Counted from the stretch's first letter, positions 30,401 to 40,963 are shown. The stretch: 64,000 bases of DNA from Venatoribacter cucullus (GCF_016132445.1 NZ_CP046056.1:2349501-2413500), one strand, 5' to 3'. Notes: generated by a model from the sequence alone, not told the origin. Translations and numbers: made by a program.

Positions 30401-31438
30401 CTGCCAGCCTTTGCTGCCATTCACCGCCACCGAGCTGAGGCTGAGACTGTCGAAGGGTAAGGGGGTACTGAACTGTGGCTGCAGCCGCAAATGCCAGTCA
30501 CTGCCGGTATGCCGGCCAGCCAGCAATAAGCGGCCATCCGCTAATTGCAGCGGTTCACCACGGGTGTGCAAATTCAGCTGCTCCACCGCCAGATCCAGGT
30601 ACAGGGCCTGTAAATCGCCATCCTGCAACCGTAACCAGCCTCTGGCCCCTGCCCGCAAGGCATGCACGCTTAATCCTGCAGGCAGCTCATCCGGCACCCA
30701 GCGCTGCCAGTCCTGCGGATCAATTTCCAGATACAGTTCACCATGCTGGTGTTGCAGGGGCCATAACGGCCCTTGCAGGGAACCCTGCACGCGGATACCG
30801 GCCAGTTCATCACGGCCCCAGTTAATCTGACCGTCGATTTCATGCTGGCGGCCACGGTTACGCCAGAATAAATGGTCAATACGCAGGGCATCGGGGGCGT
30901 GCTGCAGATCCTGGCTGTTGATCTGCCAGTCATGCAGGCTGATGGTTTGTTGTAACTCCAGCCATTGCAGCCAGGCTGGCCGCTCACCGGCAGGTTCCGG
31001 AGCGGGGGCTGCGTCAGGATCGGCTTCCGGCAGGGTTACCACCCAGCCCGGGGCCAGTTGCCACTGGCGCGGTTGCAGCTGCTGCAGCTGCAGACGCACA
31101 CCACTGATTTCTATACGCCGGAACACCGGCTGCTGCCAGAAGGCACTGGCACCGATATCCAGTTCCGCTTCCAGCTGTTCAATCTGTAAGCCTTCGCCGC
31201 CACCAACGGTAAGCCCCTGCACCGTCAGGGTGGGCGACAGTATCGACCAGCCCCCCTTCAGACTGGCCATCTGCACCGGCTGTCCGAGCAAGCCGGACAA
31301 ATACTGTTCGGCTTCCGGCTGCCAGGTTTCCACCAGCGGTGCCAGCTGACGGCCAAGGCTGGAGTACAGGGCCAGCATGACCACGGCGACCACCAGGGTG
31401 ATCCACAGCTGTGTCCAGAGTTCGCGTAGCCAGCTCAT
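27434..31438 (-). CDS. yhdP: AsmA-like envelope protein YhdP
   Basis: A 1334-residue protein with one N-terminal membrane helix (about 7-28), a long periplasmic region rich in beta-strands and a C-terminal AsmA/DUF3971-type section (LRIRDGSLVSDGAGALRAFG near 1160). YhdP, TamB and YdbH are bridge-like proteins thought to move phospholipid to the outer membrane. The length is normal for the family. Together with the mla and lpt genes it makes this window rich in envelope lipid transport. An Ala/Glu-rich low-complexity stretch lies near residues 1010-1035. It starts 7 bp after rng. Confidence 0.9.
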   Translation of the reverse strand: MSWLRELWTQLWITLVVAVVMLALYSSLGRQLAPLVETWQPEAEQYLSGLLGQPVQMASLKGGWSILSPTLTVQGLTVGGGEGLQIEQLEAELDIGASAFWQQPVFRRIEISGVRLQLQQLQPRQWQLAPGWVVTLPEADPDAAPAPEPAGERPAWLQWLELQQTISLHDWQINSQDLQHAPDALRIDHLFWRNRGRQHEIDGQINWGRDELAGIRVQGSLQGPLWPLQHQHGELYLEIDPQDWQRWVPDELPAGLSVHALRAGARGWLRLQDGDLQALYLDLAVEQLNLHTRGEPLQLADGRLLLAGRHTGSDWHLRLQPQFSTPLPFDSLSLSSVAVNGSKGWQIGIPAADVDGLQRLLLQHQFLPDEIAPYIAGTQPEGRASDIRFSFLPASANAAARLDVRAQLDEVSSSAYRGIPAFTGLSGSLHIHPAAGALRVSGDEMLIHLADLYPQPWALENVQGVFRWFLQPGLSTLQVQGLRADLQHRPADQPGISSYPVTAELQIQLPGRDSPREAGLGLLLGLPQAPLDLREQLIPDLVDAEVRNWLDQSLQQGNARQAAFALQTVLGSEHPRNSTSTQLYLEFMQAQLSYLPDWPPAEQLQGRLLLDAPALDVWLDQGRTLGGQLLSNSGRVRLRPGRAGGSELEVSARLQGDSGEALQYFTHTPLQQVVNHAFDQWQASGPLQAGILLRQQLGAGSGGPDISIDASVRENRLHLGELDLTMTALDGALRYTSKTGLSARALSGRIFGGTFRAAIRSEVAAAGALNIYLEGEGDGQWQAFREWLPLFLLEPLSGQLNYQAGMQLTAEGLRFRLQSDLTGTRIDLPYPVGKDVDAVAPLQVVLQPGDGLRMQFRYNELVDADLLLEGSELQRGQIHLGGLPASLPAEPGVLLSGQLATELIAEDWWDAWQRISHYQQQQAVAGAHSDAAGSSNPLQRIDVTLGQVLAWGMPMGVTGVLGQQQPQRWDFNVDSQLLRGLVQIPHGTGPLRAELDYLHFPHSDAEPPAATAEAASGVSADTPVAITAADPLQEVDPQDLPALDLTVAEVFAGDRQMGRWDFSSRPAGQGLQVQIHDSDIHGLRLQGQLEWQYQDGRHSTVLSGLSFGSKNVGAIQRGFRQVPVVEGSELEGSGEFRWAGSPLAYNVATMAGNVALRIRDGSLVSDGAGALRAFGVLNVNSMSRRLKLDFSDLYQSGVAFDTLRGSARLEQGVLTFTEPLLVDGPSGRFQTSGSTNLMDETLNMKLAVTLPVTSSLPMVAILAGFAPPVAASIYVTEKLIGDELSRFTSTSYDIGGTWSEPDMRLKRAFDNQVDGSESRSLKQRILSIFGLEDD

Positions 31439-31445
31439 GCGTTAC

Positions 31446-32900
31446 CTATTGCAGAATGATGTCGTACTGATCCTGAACGTACTGACTTTCGACCTGCAGT
31501 TTAATGGTTTTACCAATAAAGGCTTCCAGATCGGCCAGACCATTGCTGTCTTCATCCAGCAACCGGTCGACCACTTGCTGACTGGCCAGAACCAGATAGG
31601 TTCCGGCACCATAAGCCCGTTCTTCACGCAGAATTTCGCGGAACACTTCGTAGCAGATGGTTTCGGCGGTTTTCACCGACCCGCGACCACCGCAATGATG
31701 ACAGGGTTCCATCAGCATTTGCTCGAGGCTTTCGCGGGTGCGCTTGCGCGTCATTTCCACCAGCCCCAGCTCGGAGACGCCGCTGATTTTGGTTTTGGCG
31801 TGGTCTTTTTCCAGCACTTTTTCCAGCATCCGCAGCACCTGGCGCTGATGCTCGGCTTCCACCATATCAATAAAATCAAGAATGATGATGCCACCCAGAT
31901 TACGCAGCCGCAGTTGCCGGCCAATGGCGGTGGCCGCTTCCAGATTGGTTTTGAAGATGGTTTCTTCCAGATTGCGCCGGCCGACAAAACCACCGGTATT
32001 CACATCGATGGTGGTCATGGCTTCGGTCTGGTCAATCACCAGATAACCGCCGGATTTCAGCGGCACTTTGCGTTCCAGCGCGCGCTGGATTTCATCTTCC
32101 ACACTGTACAGTTCAAACAGCGGCCGCGGGCCGGGGTAATACTCAATACGGTCGGCCACTTCCGGCACGTACTGGTTTACAAACTGCTCGATTTTCTGGA
32201 AGGTCTCACGCGAGTCGATAAAAATTTTGCTCACTTCCGGCCGCGCATAATCGCGCAGGGTACGCAGTGACAACGGCAGTTCGTCGTAGACCACCGACGG
32301 GGCTTTGTTGTCGCGGATACGTTCTTCCAGTTTGCGCCATAAACGGCGCAGATAGCGGGTGTCGGCCAGTATTTCATCGGCCCCGACACCTTCCGCCGCC
32401 GTGCGCACAATAAAACCGGCATCACCGCTGTTCAGCCCTTCACTCTCCATGCACTGCTGCACCAGCTGCTTCAGACGCTCGCGCTCCTGATCGTCATCAA
32501 TGCGCTGGGAAACCCCGACATGCTCTTCCGCCGGCATATACACCAGATAGCGCGACGGGATGGCCAGTTGCGTGGTCAGCCGCGCACCTTTGGTACCGAT
32601 GGGGTCTTTGGTAACCTGCACCACCAGTGACTGGCCTTCGTGCAACAGCTGGCCAATGGGCGTATTGCTATCACCCTTGCCGACTTCTCCGGCATGAATA
32701 AAGGCTGCCCGTTCTAAACCAATATCGACAAAGGCAGCCTGCATACCGGGCAGCACCCGCACCACTTTGCCCTTATAGATATTACCGACCAGTCCGCGGT
32801 GGTTGCTGCGTTCGATAAAAATCTCCTGCACCACCCCATTTTCGACCACTGCCACCCGGGTTTCGGTGGGGGTCAGGTTCATCAGAATTTCAGCATTCAC
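31446..32900 (-). CDS. rng: Ribonuclease G
   Basis: A 484-residue endoribonuclease of the RNase E/G family, active in 16S rRNA 5' maturation and mRNA decay. An S1 domain (about 36-125) has NIYKGKVVRVLPGMQAAFVDIG. The two metal-binding aspartates are in TTIDVNTGGFVG and IIILDFIDM, and CHHCGGRG is the zinc-link. The GTG at 32900 is chosen because the frame then begins NAEILMNLTPTETR, in step with E. coli RNase G, with AGGA about 10 nt upstream. It overlaps the maf end by 11 bp. Confidence 0.94.
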   Translation of the reverse strand: MNAEILMNLTPTETRVAVVENGVVQEIFIERSNHRGLVGNIYKGKVVRVLPGMQAAFVDIGLERAAFIHAGEVGKGDSNTPIGQLLHEGQSLVVQVTKDPIGTKGARLTTQLAIPSRYLVYMPAEEHVGVSQRIDDDQERERLKQLVQQCMESEGLNSGDAGFIVRTAAEGVGADEILADTRYLRRLWRKLEERIRDNKAPSVVYDELPLSLRTLRDYARPEVSKIFIDSRETFQKIEQFVNQYVPEVADRIEYYPGPRPLFELYSVEDEIQRALERKVPLKSGGYLVIDQTEAMTTIDVNTGGFVGRRNLEETIFKTNLEAATAIGRQLRLRNLGGIIILDFIDMVEAEHQRQVLRMLEKVLEKDHAKTKISGVSELGLVEMTRKRTRESLEQMLMEPCHHCGGRGSVKTAETICYEVFREILREERAYGAGTYLVLASQQVVDRLLDEDSNGLADLEAFIGKTIKLQVESQYVQDQYDIILQ

Positions 32901-33477
32901 GACTTGGGTCCTGCTGCCAGATAGGAATTCGGAATTCGCGCAGCATGGCTGCGGTTTCAGTGAGCGGCAAGCCCACCACATTGCTGTAGCTGCCGTTAAT
33001 GCCCGCCACCAGTACTGCACCCAACCCCTGAATGCCGTAGGCACCGGCTTTGTCGGCCGGCTCGCCGGTGGCGATGTAGGCGTCAATCTGTGCATCGGTC
33101 AGCGTGCAGAAGGTAACGTCGGTGCGTACCACCTGTACGGTTTCGTGATCATCCTGCACCAGCGCCACCGCAGTCAGAACCTGATGGGTACGGCCAGACA
33201 TGGCCTGCAGCATACGCCGGGCATCAGCATCGTCTTCGGGTTTTACCAGAATCTGATCCGCCAGTACGCCGGTGGTATCAGACCCCAACACCACGGCACC
33301 GGGGTTCAGTGCGGACACCGCACGGGCTTTTTCCAGCGCCAGGCGGGCCACGTAAGCGGCGGGCAGTTCTGCCGGCCGCGGGGTTTCATCCACGGCCTGC
33401 ACCTGAATACGGAACGGTACGCCGATTTGTTGCAGTAATTCCCGCCGTCTTGGTGAAGATGACGCCAGTACAATCAT
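32890..33477 (-). CDS. maf: Maf-family nucleotide pyrophosphatase (YhdE-like)
   Basis: A 195-residue Maf protein. It starts MIVLASSSPRRRELL, the signature of the family, with VLGSDTTGVLADQIL and the DKAGAYGIQG segment in the second half. Maf/YhdE hydrolyses dTTP, UTP and related pyrimidine nucleotides. The ATG overlaps the mreD stop (ATGA). The frame stays open far upstream, but that part is a shadow of mreD. Confidence 0.93.
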   Translation of the reverse strand: MIVLASSSPRRRELLQQIGVPFRIQVQAVDETPRPAELPAAYVARLALEKARAVSALNPGAVVLGSDTTGVLADQILVKPEDDADARRMLQAMSGRTHQVLTAVALVQDDHETVQVVRTDVTFCTLTDAQIDAYIATGEPADKAGAYGIQGLGAVLVAGINGSYSNVVGLPLTETAAMLREFRIPIWQQDPSREC

Positions 33478-33968
33478 GCCAGGTGCAGCCGTTTCATGCT
33501 GACATGCAGCAGGGCATACAACCAGGGCCAGACCAGACCGGAGACCAGCGCCGGCTCCCAGATGGCGACCGGCGTGCGGTTTTCGCTCACCAGCGCCACG
33601 GCCCAGAACTGTAATACCTGATGCACCACCACCAGCAGCATCATTACGGCGGTTAACTGCAGAAAATGAAACATAATCAGGCGCCGGTACAGCAGCTGCA
33701 GCAGTACAATATGTACCCCCAGCGTCAGCACGTTCAGCCCCAGCAGCTGATGGTTTTCCACATCCAGCATCAACCCCAGCGGAATGGCCAGCCACAGACC
33801 AAACTGGTGCGGCGCATGCAACACCAGAATACTGATCAGCAACAGCAACCACAGCGGCTGTAACCAGCTGAGCAGATCCGGCATGGGCAGGTGTTCCAGC
33901 ACAAAGCCGGCAAACACCAGTAATAACGTCAGAATAACCGCGCGGATCTGCATTAATCCCTCCGCCAC
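33474..33968 (-). CDS. mreD: Rod shape-determining protein MreD
   Basis: A 164-residue membrane protein with about five hydrophobic helices. MreD is part of the elongasome with MreB, MreC and RodZ. Sequence conservation is low in this family; the call rests on LPMPDLLSWLQPLWLLL, which resembles the family start, on topology and on its place between mreC and maf. It overlaps mreC by 16 bp and maf by 4 bp. Confidence 0.9.
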   Translation of the reverse strand: MAEGLMQIRAVILTLLLVFAGFVLEHLPMPDLLSWLQPLWLLLLISILVLHAPHQFGLWLAIPLGLMLDVENHQLLGLNVLTLGVHIVLLQLLYRRLIMFHFLQLTAVMMLLVVVHQVLQFWAVALVSENRTPVAIWEPALVSGLVWPWLYALLHVSMKRLHLA

Positions 33969-34900
33969 AAGGTTTCAGGCGGCACCCGGCTGGCACCTTT
34001 ACGGAACACCAGCAATAAATGCCGGCTGCGATCCAGCTGGGCGCTGGGTTCGGCCAGCACTTTCGCAAACGACTGGCCGGGAATATTTTCCACTGCCGTC
34101 ACCGTGGCCACCGGATAACCGCGCGGATAACGCTCACCCAGTCCGGAACTGACCAGCAGATCACCGGGAATAATATCGGCCGTGGCCGGCACATAAATCA
34201 GCTCCAGCTCGGTCAGCGAACCGGTACCCACTGCAATGGCGCGCACGCCGTTACGGTTTACCTGCACCGGAATGGCATGGTTAGGGTCGGCAATCATCAG
34301 TACCCGCGCGCTGAAGGGCATCACATCAATGACCTGCCCCAGCAGGCCGTAAGCGTCCAGCACCGGCTGACCGATAAAAACGCCGTCTTCGCCGCCTTTG
34401 TTCACCACAATCTGCTGACTGAAGGGATCAGGATCGACGGCGATGACCGAGGCCACCAGCACGCGATCATCCACCTGCTCGGAGGCGCTGAGCAGTTCGC
34501 GCAGCTCAATGTTTTCAGTTTCCAGTGCCGCCAGTCGCTGCGAACGCAGTTCCAGCACCAGATTGCGGGCCTGCAGCTGCTGATTTTCCATCAGCAACTG
34601 CTGGCGGCTGGTGGCAGATTCACCAAACCAGCGGCCGATCAGTTGCGGCACCAGGGCAGTTTGCTGAGCCGGTGCCAGCACATAACCAATGCCATAACGC
34701 AATGGCTGCGCCCAGCCATAACGACTGTCGGTCCACATCAGCAACAAGGCCACCACCGCCAGTGCCGCCAGACGTTGCGGCTGATAGGCGGGCATATAAA
34801 AACGGGATTTAATAATGCGTCCCCTGCGTCCGGAAAAATAAGGGCTTACTATACCGGCAAGCCCGGAGAGGGGCCAGCCGCAGCCATTCTCACTGACCAT
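33953..34900 (-). CDS. mreC: Rod shape-determining protein MreC
   Basis: A 315-residue bitopic protein with one membrane helix (about 42-58), a coiled coil (about 90-118) and a beta-rich periplasmic domain with VNKGGEDGVFIGQPVLDAYGLLGQV, typical of MreC. It links the MreB cytoskeleton to peptidoglycan synthases. The ATG at 34900 has no clear ribosome-binding site; the next ATG (34795) would remove residues resembling the usual MreC start, so the first is kept. It is separated from mreB by a terminator-like hairpin. Confidence 0.9.
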   Translation of the reverse strand: MVSENGCGWPLSGLAGIVSPYFSGRRGRIIKSRFYMPAYQPQRLAALAVVALLLMWTDSRYGWAQPLRYGIGYVLAPAQQTALVPQLIGRWFGESATSRQQLLMENQQLQARNLVLELRSQRLAALETENIELRELLSASEQVDDRVLVASVIAVDPDPFSQQIVVNKGGEDGVFIGQPVLDAYGLLGQVIDVMPFSARVLMIADPNHAIPVQVNRNGVRAIAVGTGSLTELELIYVPATADIIPGDLLVSSGLGERYPRGYPVATVTAVENIPGQSFAKVLAEPSAQLDRSRHLLLVFRKGASRVPPETLWRRD

Positions 34901-34911
34901 CAGGCAATAAA

Positions 34912-34931
34912 AACGGCGCCGCAGCGCCGTT
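34912..34931 (-). terminator. Terminator-like hairpin between mreB and mreC
   Basis: On the minus strand ACGGCGC-TGCG-GCGCCGT is followed by TTTTATT, 20 bp after the mreB stop and 12 bp before the mreC ATG. It should end part of the mreB transcripts, keeping MreB more abundant than MreC/D. Confidence 0.65.
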
Positions 34932-34951
34932 GTTATTGCCCGCCCCTGGAA

Positions 34952-36004
<1,053 letters not shown>

Positions 36005-36115
36005 TCACAGGTGGGCAAATTGCGGGTAACTCTAACAATGGCGGGGATTTAGGGCAAGGCGCATTTATGCTACTCTCAGCCGCTTTCTAACCGGCATTAT
36101 AACTGGAGTAAGCAC

Positions 36116-36403
36116 ATGGCTCTGGACCAACAACAGGTTCGTGACATTGCCGATCTGGCCCGTCTGCAAATAGACGATTCCCAGATTGCGGAATACCAGA
36201 CCAATCTCAGCAATATCCTCACCCTGGTAGAACAACTGGCCAGTGTGGACACTTCCGCCATTGAACCCATGGCGCATCCGCTCGATGCAGTGCAGCGCCT
36301 GCGTGCCGATGCAGTCACCGAAACCAATCAGCGCGATCACTTTCAATCCATCGCCCCGGCTACGGAACAGGGTTATTACCTGGTTCCACGCGTGGTTGAA
36401 TAA
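36116..36403 (+). CDS. gatC: Asp-tRNA(Asn)/Glu-tRNA(Gln) amidotransferase subunit C
   Basis: A 95-residue subunit that wraps around GatA and stabilises the amidotransferase. The [14 protein letters not shown] start and the [18 protein letters not shown] end segment are typical. TGGAG lies 8 nt before the ATG. It leads gatC-gatA-gatB; having this complex implies that Gln-tRNA and/or Asn-tRNA is made indirectly. Confidence 0.95.
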   Translation: MALDQQQVRDIADLARLQIDDSQIAEYQTNLSNILTLVEQLASVDTSAIEPMAHPLDAVQRLRADAVTETNQRDHFQSIAPATEQGYYLVPRVVE

Positions 36404-36423
36404 CAGCGGTAAGGAAGAACCCC

Positions 36424-37875
36424 ATGCATAACAAAACCATGGCTGAGATCAGCCGCGACCTGGCCGCCGGCGCTTACAGCAGCGTTGAAATTACCAATGA
36501 GTTGCTGAACCGCGTGCAACAGCGCGATGCGCAGTACAACAGTTTTATCACCGTTACCGCCGAGCAGGCGCTGGCACAGGCCAAAGCCGCTGACACCCGT
36601 CGCGCCGCCGGCAATGCCAGCGATTTAACCGGCGTGCCCTTTGCCCACAAAGATATTTTCTGCACCAACGGCGTGCTGACCACCTGCGGTTCAAAAATGC
36701 TGAGCAATTTCGTCGCCCCCTACGACGCCACCATTGTCGACAATTTCAATCAGGCCGGTGCCGTATCACTGGGCAAACTGAATATGGACGAGTTCGCCAT
36801 GGGCTCGTCCAACGAAAGCTCCTTTTATGGCGCCGTCGCCAACCCCTGGGATAAAGACCGTGTTCCTGGTGGTTCCTCCGGTGGTTCTGCTGCTGCCGTG
36901 GCCGCCCGTCTGGTACCCGGCGCCACCGCTTCGGATACCGGCGGTTCTATTCGTCAGCCGGCGGCTTTTTGTGGCTTAACCGGCCTGAAGCCGACCTATG
37001 GCCGCGTCTCCCGCTGGGGCATGATCGCTTACGCCTCCAGCCTGGATCAGGCTGGCACCATCACGCGCACGGCGGAAGATGCCGCGCTGATGCTGAATGT
37101 AATGGCCGGTTTTGATGCCAAAGATTCCACCTGCATGAATCATGAAGTGCCGGATTACCGCAACACGCTGAACAACAGCATCGCCGGCTTAACCATCGGC
37201 CTGCCGGAAGAATATTTCCGCAGCGATTTAAGCGCTGATATGCAACAAGCCGTGCGTAACGCCATTGCCGAATACGAAAAATTGGGTGCAAAGGTAAAAC
37301 CGATTTCACTGCCCAATACCCACCTGGCGATTCCGGCCTATTACATCATTGCGCCGGCCGAATGCTCCGCCAACCTGTCGCGCATGGACGGTGTGCGCTT
37401 TGGCTACCGCTGCGACAACCCGCAGGACATTAACGACCTGTACAAGCGCTCCCGCGGTGAAGGCTTCGGTCCGGAAGTAAAACGCCGCATTATGATCGGT
37501 GCCTATGCGCTGTCGGCCGGCTTCTACGATGCCTACTACAAAAAAGCGCAACAGGTGCGCCGCTTAATCAAAAACGATTTCGCCGAGGCCTTTAAAGAGG
37601 TTGATCTGATTGCCGGTCCGGTAACCCCGACCCCGGCCTTTAAGCGTGGCGAAAAAACCACCGACCCGGTGGCCATGTATCTGGAAGATATTTTTACCAT
37701 TGCGCTGAACCTGGCCGGCTTGCCGGGCATGTCGGTTCCTTGTGGCATGGTGAATAACCTGCCGGTGGGACTGCAGTTAATCGGTAATTATTTTGACGAA
37801 GCGCGCCTGCTCAATGCCGCGCATCAGTTCCAGCAGGTGACCGACTGGCACCAGCAAAAACCGGCCGGTGTGTGA
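36424..37875 (+). CDS. gatA: Asp/Glu-tRNA amidotransferase subunit A
   Basis: A 483-residue amidase-signature enzyme that releases ammonia from glutamine for GatB. The Lys-Ser-Ser triad is Lys76 (FAHKDIF), Ser151 in the GGSSGGS motif and Ser175 (DTGGSIRQ). The length is normal. It lies 20 bp after gatC and 11 bp before gatB. Confidence 0.96.
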   Translation: MHNKTMAEISRDLAAGAYSSVEITNELLNRVQQRDAQYNSFITVTAEQALAQAKAADTRRAAGNASDLTGVPFAHKDIFCTNGVLTTCGSKMLSNFVAPYDATIVDNFNQAGAVSLGKLNMDEFAMGSSNESSFYGAVANPWDKDRVPGGSSGGSAAAVAARLVPGATASDTGGSIRQPAAFCGLTGLKPTYGRVSRWGMIAYASSLDQAGTITRTAEDAALMLNVMAGFDAKDSTCMNHEVPDYRNTLNNSIAGLTIGLPEEYFRSDLSADMQQAVRNAIAEYEKLGAKVKPISLPNTHLAIPAYYIIAPAECSANLSRMDGVRFGYRCDNPQDINDLYKRSRGEGFGPEVKRRIMIGAYALSAGFYDAYYKKAQQVRRLIKNDFAEAFKEVDLIAGPVTPTPAFKRGEKTTDPVAMYLEDIFTIALNLAGLPGMSVPCGMVNNLPVGLQLIGNYFDEARLLNAAHQFQQVTDWHQQKPAGV

Positions 37876-37886
37876 GGAGTTCTGAG

Positions 37887-39350
37887 ATGGAATGGGAAGT
37901 TGTTATCGGCCTTGAGATTCACGCTCAGCTGGCCACCAAATCAAAAATTTTCTCCGGCGCCGCCACGCAGTACGGTGCCGAAGCCAACACTCAGGCCTGC
38001 GCGGTGGATTTAGGTTTACCCGGTGTATTACCGGTGTTTAACGAAGAAGCCCTGCGCATGGCGGTAAAATTCGGCCTAGCCATTGATGCCGACATCGGTA
38101 AAAAATCGGTGTTCGACCGCAAAAATTATTTCTATCCAGATCTTCCGAAAGGCTACCAGACCACCCAGCTGCACCACCCCATTGTCGGTAAAGGCTGTAT
38201 CGAAATTGAGCTGGATGACGGCACCACCAAACGCATTAACGTAACGCGCGCGCACCTGGAAGAAGACGCCGGCAAATCCGTACACGAAGGTTTCAACGGC
38301 ATGTCGGGTATCGACCTGAACCGTGCCGGTACGCCGCTGGTGGAAATTGTGTCGGAACCGGAACTGCGCAGCGCCAAAGAAGCCGCCGCTTATTTCCGCA
38401 AAATGCACAGCATTGTTACTTATCTGGGTATTTGCGACGGCGATTTATCCCAGGGCTCCATGCGCTGCGACTGCAACGTCTCATTGCGTCCGAAAGGCCA
38501 GCAGGAATTCGGCACCCGCACCGAAATTAAAAACGTCAACTCGTTCCGTAACGTCGAGCGCGCCATCGAAGCCGAAATTGAACGGCAGATGGATCTTCTC
38601 GAAGACGGCGGCAAAATCCTGCAGGAAACCCGTCTGTACGACGCCGACAAAAACGAAACCCGCGCCATGCGCTCGAAAGAAGTCGCCAACGATTACCGCT
38701 ATTTCCCTTGCCCGGATTTATTGCCGGTCATCATTGATGACAACTACATCGAAGCCGTACGCGCCACCCTGCCGGAATTACCGGATGCCAAGCGCAAGCG
38801 TTTTGTTAAGGATCATGGCCTGTCACCGGTGGACGCAGCTGTACTGGCGTCCAGCCGCGAACTGGCACATTACTTTGAAACCGCCGCCAAAGCCGCCAAC
38901 GACTATAAACTGGCCGCTAACTGGGTGCAGGGCGATGTATCCGCCACGCTGAACCGGCTGGAAATCGGTATCGACCAGCTGGCTGTGTCAGCGGAACAGC
39001 TGGGCCGCATTCTGCAGCTGATCAAAGACAGCACCCTGAACAACGGCGGCGCCAAAGAAGTGTTCAACGCCCTGCTGGACAGCAAAGGCGATGGCAGTGC
39101 GGCCTGCATTGATGCGCTGGTAGACAGCATGGGCCTCAAGCAGGTATCCGATACCGGCGCCATTGAAGCCATTGTGGCGGAAGTGCTGGCGGCCAACCAA
39201 TCGCTGGTCGATGGCTATCTGGCCACTCCGGAAGACAAGCGCGCCAAAGCCATCGGGCCCTTTATTGGTCTGGTGCGCAAAGCTGCCAAAGGGGTAAACC
39301 CGCAGGTGGTGATGGACGTTCTGCAGAAGAAGCTGAACGAGCTGGGCTGA
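37887..39350 (+). CDS. gatB: Asp/Glu-tRNA amidotransferase subunit B
   Basis: A 487-residue subunit that phosphorylates and amidates the misacylated tRNA. The ATG at 37887 follows GAGGAG with a 7-nt gap; an in-frame GTG at 37872 is less likely. [14 protein letters not shown] opens the cradle domain, [17 protein letters not shown] is in the kinase core, and the C-terminal YqeY-like domain (about 340-487) binds tRNA. Confidence 0.96.
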   Translation: MEWEVVIGLEIHAQLATKSKIFSGAATQYGAEANTQACAVDLGLPGVLPVFNEEALRMAVKFGLAIDADIGKKSVFDRKNYFYPDLPKGYQTTQLHHPIVGKGCIEIELDDGTTKRINVTRAHLEEDAGKSVHEGFNGMSGIDLNRAGTPLVEIVSEPELRSAKEAAAYFRKMHSIVTYLGICDGDLSQGSMRCDCNVSLRPKGQQEFGTRTEIKNVNSFRNVERAIEAEIERQMDLLEDGGKILQETRLYDADKNETRAMRSKEVANDYRYFPCPDLLPVIIDDNYIEAVRATLPELPDAKRKRFVKDHGLSPVDAAVLASSRELAHYFETAAKAANDYKLAANWVQGDVSATLNRLEIGIDQLAVSAEQLGRILQLIKDSTLNNGGAKEVFNALLDSKGDGSAACIDALVDSMGLKQVSDTGAIEAIVAEVLAANQSLVDGYLATPEDKRAKAIGPFIGLVRKAAKGVNPQVVMDVLQKKLNELG

Positions 39351-39443
39351 TGCATCATCCGGCCGCCGCCTGACCCTGGTCATGACAGCCGCCGGATAGC
39401 TCTGCTACAAGGTTGTTTGTGCATCAACATCAGGGAGTTCTGC

Positions 39444-39788
39444 ATGCAATTTAAACTGATTCTGGTGTTCGTCGATGACGAGAAAACCGACAAGGTGCTG
39501 GACGCTGCCCGTGCTGCCGGCGCGACCGGCGCCACCATCATCAGCCATGCCCGCGGCCAGGGACTGAAAAAAATGACCGGTATCTTTGGCTTAGAACTGC
39601 TGAATCCGCGGGCAGTTTTGCTGATTCTGGTAGAAGAACGACGGGCTGACGCAATCCTGCAGGCGGTCACCGATGCCGGTGGTCTGGATGAACAGCTGGA
39701 TACCGGCATCGCCCTGATGCTGGATGTGGATAAAGCCTTAGGCCTGACTCAGCATATTGAAGCGCTGCAAAAAGAACATCCGCTGTAA
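39444..39788 (+). CDS. PII-like signalling protein, uncharacterised
   Basis: A 114-residue protein starting MQFKLILVFVDDEKTDKVLDAARAAG, which has the ferredoxin-like fold pattern of PII proteins. The stretch where the T-loop would be is short (about 36-52), and no uridylylation tyrosine is seen. Two VEERRADAILQAVTDAGG-like helices and a C-terminal LDVDKALGLTQHI complete it. GGGAG lies about 7 nt upstream. No ammonium transporter is adjacent; what it senses is not known. Confidence 0.65.
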   Translation: MQFKLILVFVDDEKTDKVLDAARAAGATGATIISHARGQGLKKMTGIFGLELLNPRAVLLILVEERRADAILQAVTDAGGLDEQLDTGIALMLDVDKALGLTQHIEALQKEHPL

Positions 39789-39810
39789 CGATCTGCTCTG
39801 ACAGCCATAA

Positions 39811-39834
39811 AAAAACCGCCAACTGGCGGTTTTT
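39811..39834. terminator. Bidirectional terminator between the PII-like gene and sspB
   Basis: AAAAACCGCC-AACT-GGCGGTTTTT, with T-runs on both strands. It lies 23 bp after the PII-like stop and 29 bp before the sspB stop. Confidence 0.88.
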
Positions 39835-39862
39835 TTATGCTTCACACTGACGCTTCAGGAAA

Positions 39863-40267
39863 TTACTTAACCACTTTCAGGGCTGGTTTCGTACCTGAAG
39901 GTTCCGGTGCCGACGGCGGCGGCAGATCATCCGGATCGGGCGCACCCGCTTCGGTACCAAATACCATACCCTGACCATTCTCACGGGCGTAGATAGCCAG
40001 AATCGCCACCACCGGCACAAAGACCGACATCGGCACTCCGCCAAAGCGGGCGTTGAAGGATAAACCATCGTTATCGATCAACAGATTCTGTACTGCCGCC
40101 GGGCTGATATTCAGCACAATCTGGCCGTCGTTCACAAACTCCTGCGGCACCTGCACGCCCTGCAGGCCGGCATCGACCAGCAGGTAAGGCGTACACTGGT
40201 TATCCAGAATCCACTCGTGCAGTGCCCGCACCAGATACGGACGACTGGGGGTCATGGCACGGCTCAT
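39863..40267 (-). CDS. sspB: ClpXP specificity-enhancing factor SspB
   Basis: A 134-residue adaptor that brings ssrA-tagged proteins to ClpXP. The core domain (about 8-95) begins RPYLVRALHEWILDN. A flexible Pro-rich linker ends in PALKVVK, matching the ClpX-binding XB tail. Its ATG overlaps the sspA stop (ATGA); an ATG 12 bp later is also possible. Confidence 0.94.
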   Translation of the reverse strand: MSRAMTPSRPYLVRALHEWILDNQCTPYLLVDAGLQGVQVPQEFVNDGQIVLNISPAAVQNLLIDNDGLSFNARFGGVPMSVFVPVVAILAIYARENGQGMVFGTEAGAPDPDDLPPPSAPEPSGTKPALKVVK

Positions 40268-40893
40268 CAGTCGCGCATTTCCCGCTCACGATCCGACAGG
40301 CTGGCCTGGAAGGCTTCGCGGTCGAACAGGCGTTCCATATATTGCAGCAAGGGTTTGCACTGTTTTTCCGGCAGTTCGATGCCCAGTACCGGCAAGCGCC
40401 ACAGGATAGGTGCCATGCAGCAATCCACAATCGAGAATTCCTCGTTCATAAAATACGGCATTTCAACAAAAATCGGCGTAATGGCGATCAGGCTTTCAGT
40501 CAGCTCTTTACGGGCTGCCTCAGCCTCTTTGCCTTTACCGGTCAGAATGGTGCGGATCAGGTCGCCCCAGTCTTTCTCAACGCGGTGAATCCACAAACGG
40601 CTCTGTGCACGGGCTACCGGGTATACCGGCAACAGCGGCGGATGCGGAAAACGCTCATCGAGGTATTCCATCATCACATTCGGCTCGTACAGAACCAGAT
40701 CACGGTCGACCAGAGTCGGCAGTGAATTATAAGGATTCAGGGATGCCAGATCCTCCGGCTTGTTATCCGGATCCACGTCATGAATATCAACCGCGACCCC
40801 TTTTTCAGCCAGTACGATACGTACGCGATGGCTGTAATGATCGGACGGATCCGAAAAAAACGTCATGGAAGAGCGCTTCGCTACAACCCCCAT
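40267..40893 (-). CDS. sspA: Stringent starvation protein A
   Basis: A 208-residue glutathione-S-transferase-fold protein that binds RNA polymerase and acts in stationary phase and acid tolerance. The start [16 protein letters not shown] matches the family, with GAGGAA 4 nt upstream; ten more residues at 40923 are unlikely. It lacks the catalytic residues of true transferases. It is co-transcribed with sspB. Confidence 0.93.
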   Translation of the reverse strand: MGVVAKRSSMTFFSDPSDHYSHRVRIVLAEKGVAVDIHDVDPDNKPEDLASLNPYNSLPTLVDRDLVLYEPNVMMEYLDERFPHPPLLPVYPVARAQSRLWIHRVEKDWGDLIRTILTGKGKEAEAARKELTESLIAITPIFVEMPYFMNEEFSIVDCCMAPILWRLPVLGIELPEKQCKPLLQYMERLFDREAFQASLSDREREMRD

Positions 40894-40934
40894 AGTTTCC
40901 TCACCTTTTATCAGCAAACCCATTAAACAAATAC

Positions 40935-40963
40935 AGCCCGGCCGCGGGTTGCGCGGTCGGGCT
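40935..40963 (-). terminator. Terminator after petC
   Basis: An 11-bp stem AGCCCG(a/g)CCGC..GCGG(t/c)CGGGCT with a 7-nt loop, followed on the minus strand by the T-rich GTATTTGTTT. It separates petABC from sspAB. Confidence 0.6.

Noticed and set aside
32901-33095. N-terminal extension of rng by 65 residues
   Set aside because: It overlaps maf in another frame, and the GTG start at 32900 aligns with E. coli RNase G.
33478-34068. N-terminal extension of maf to 392 residues
   Set aside because: The extra part lies over mreD and mreC in another frame; the real Maf starts at MIVLASSSPRR with an ATGA overlap.
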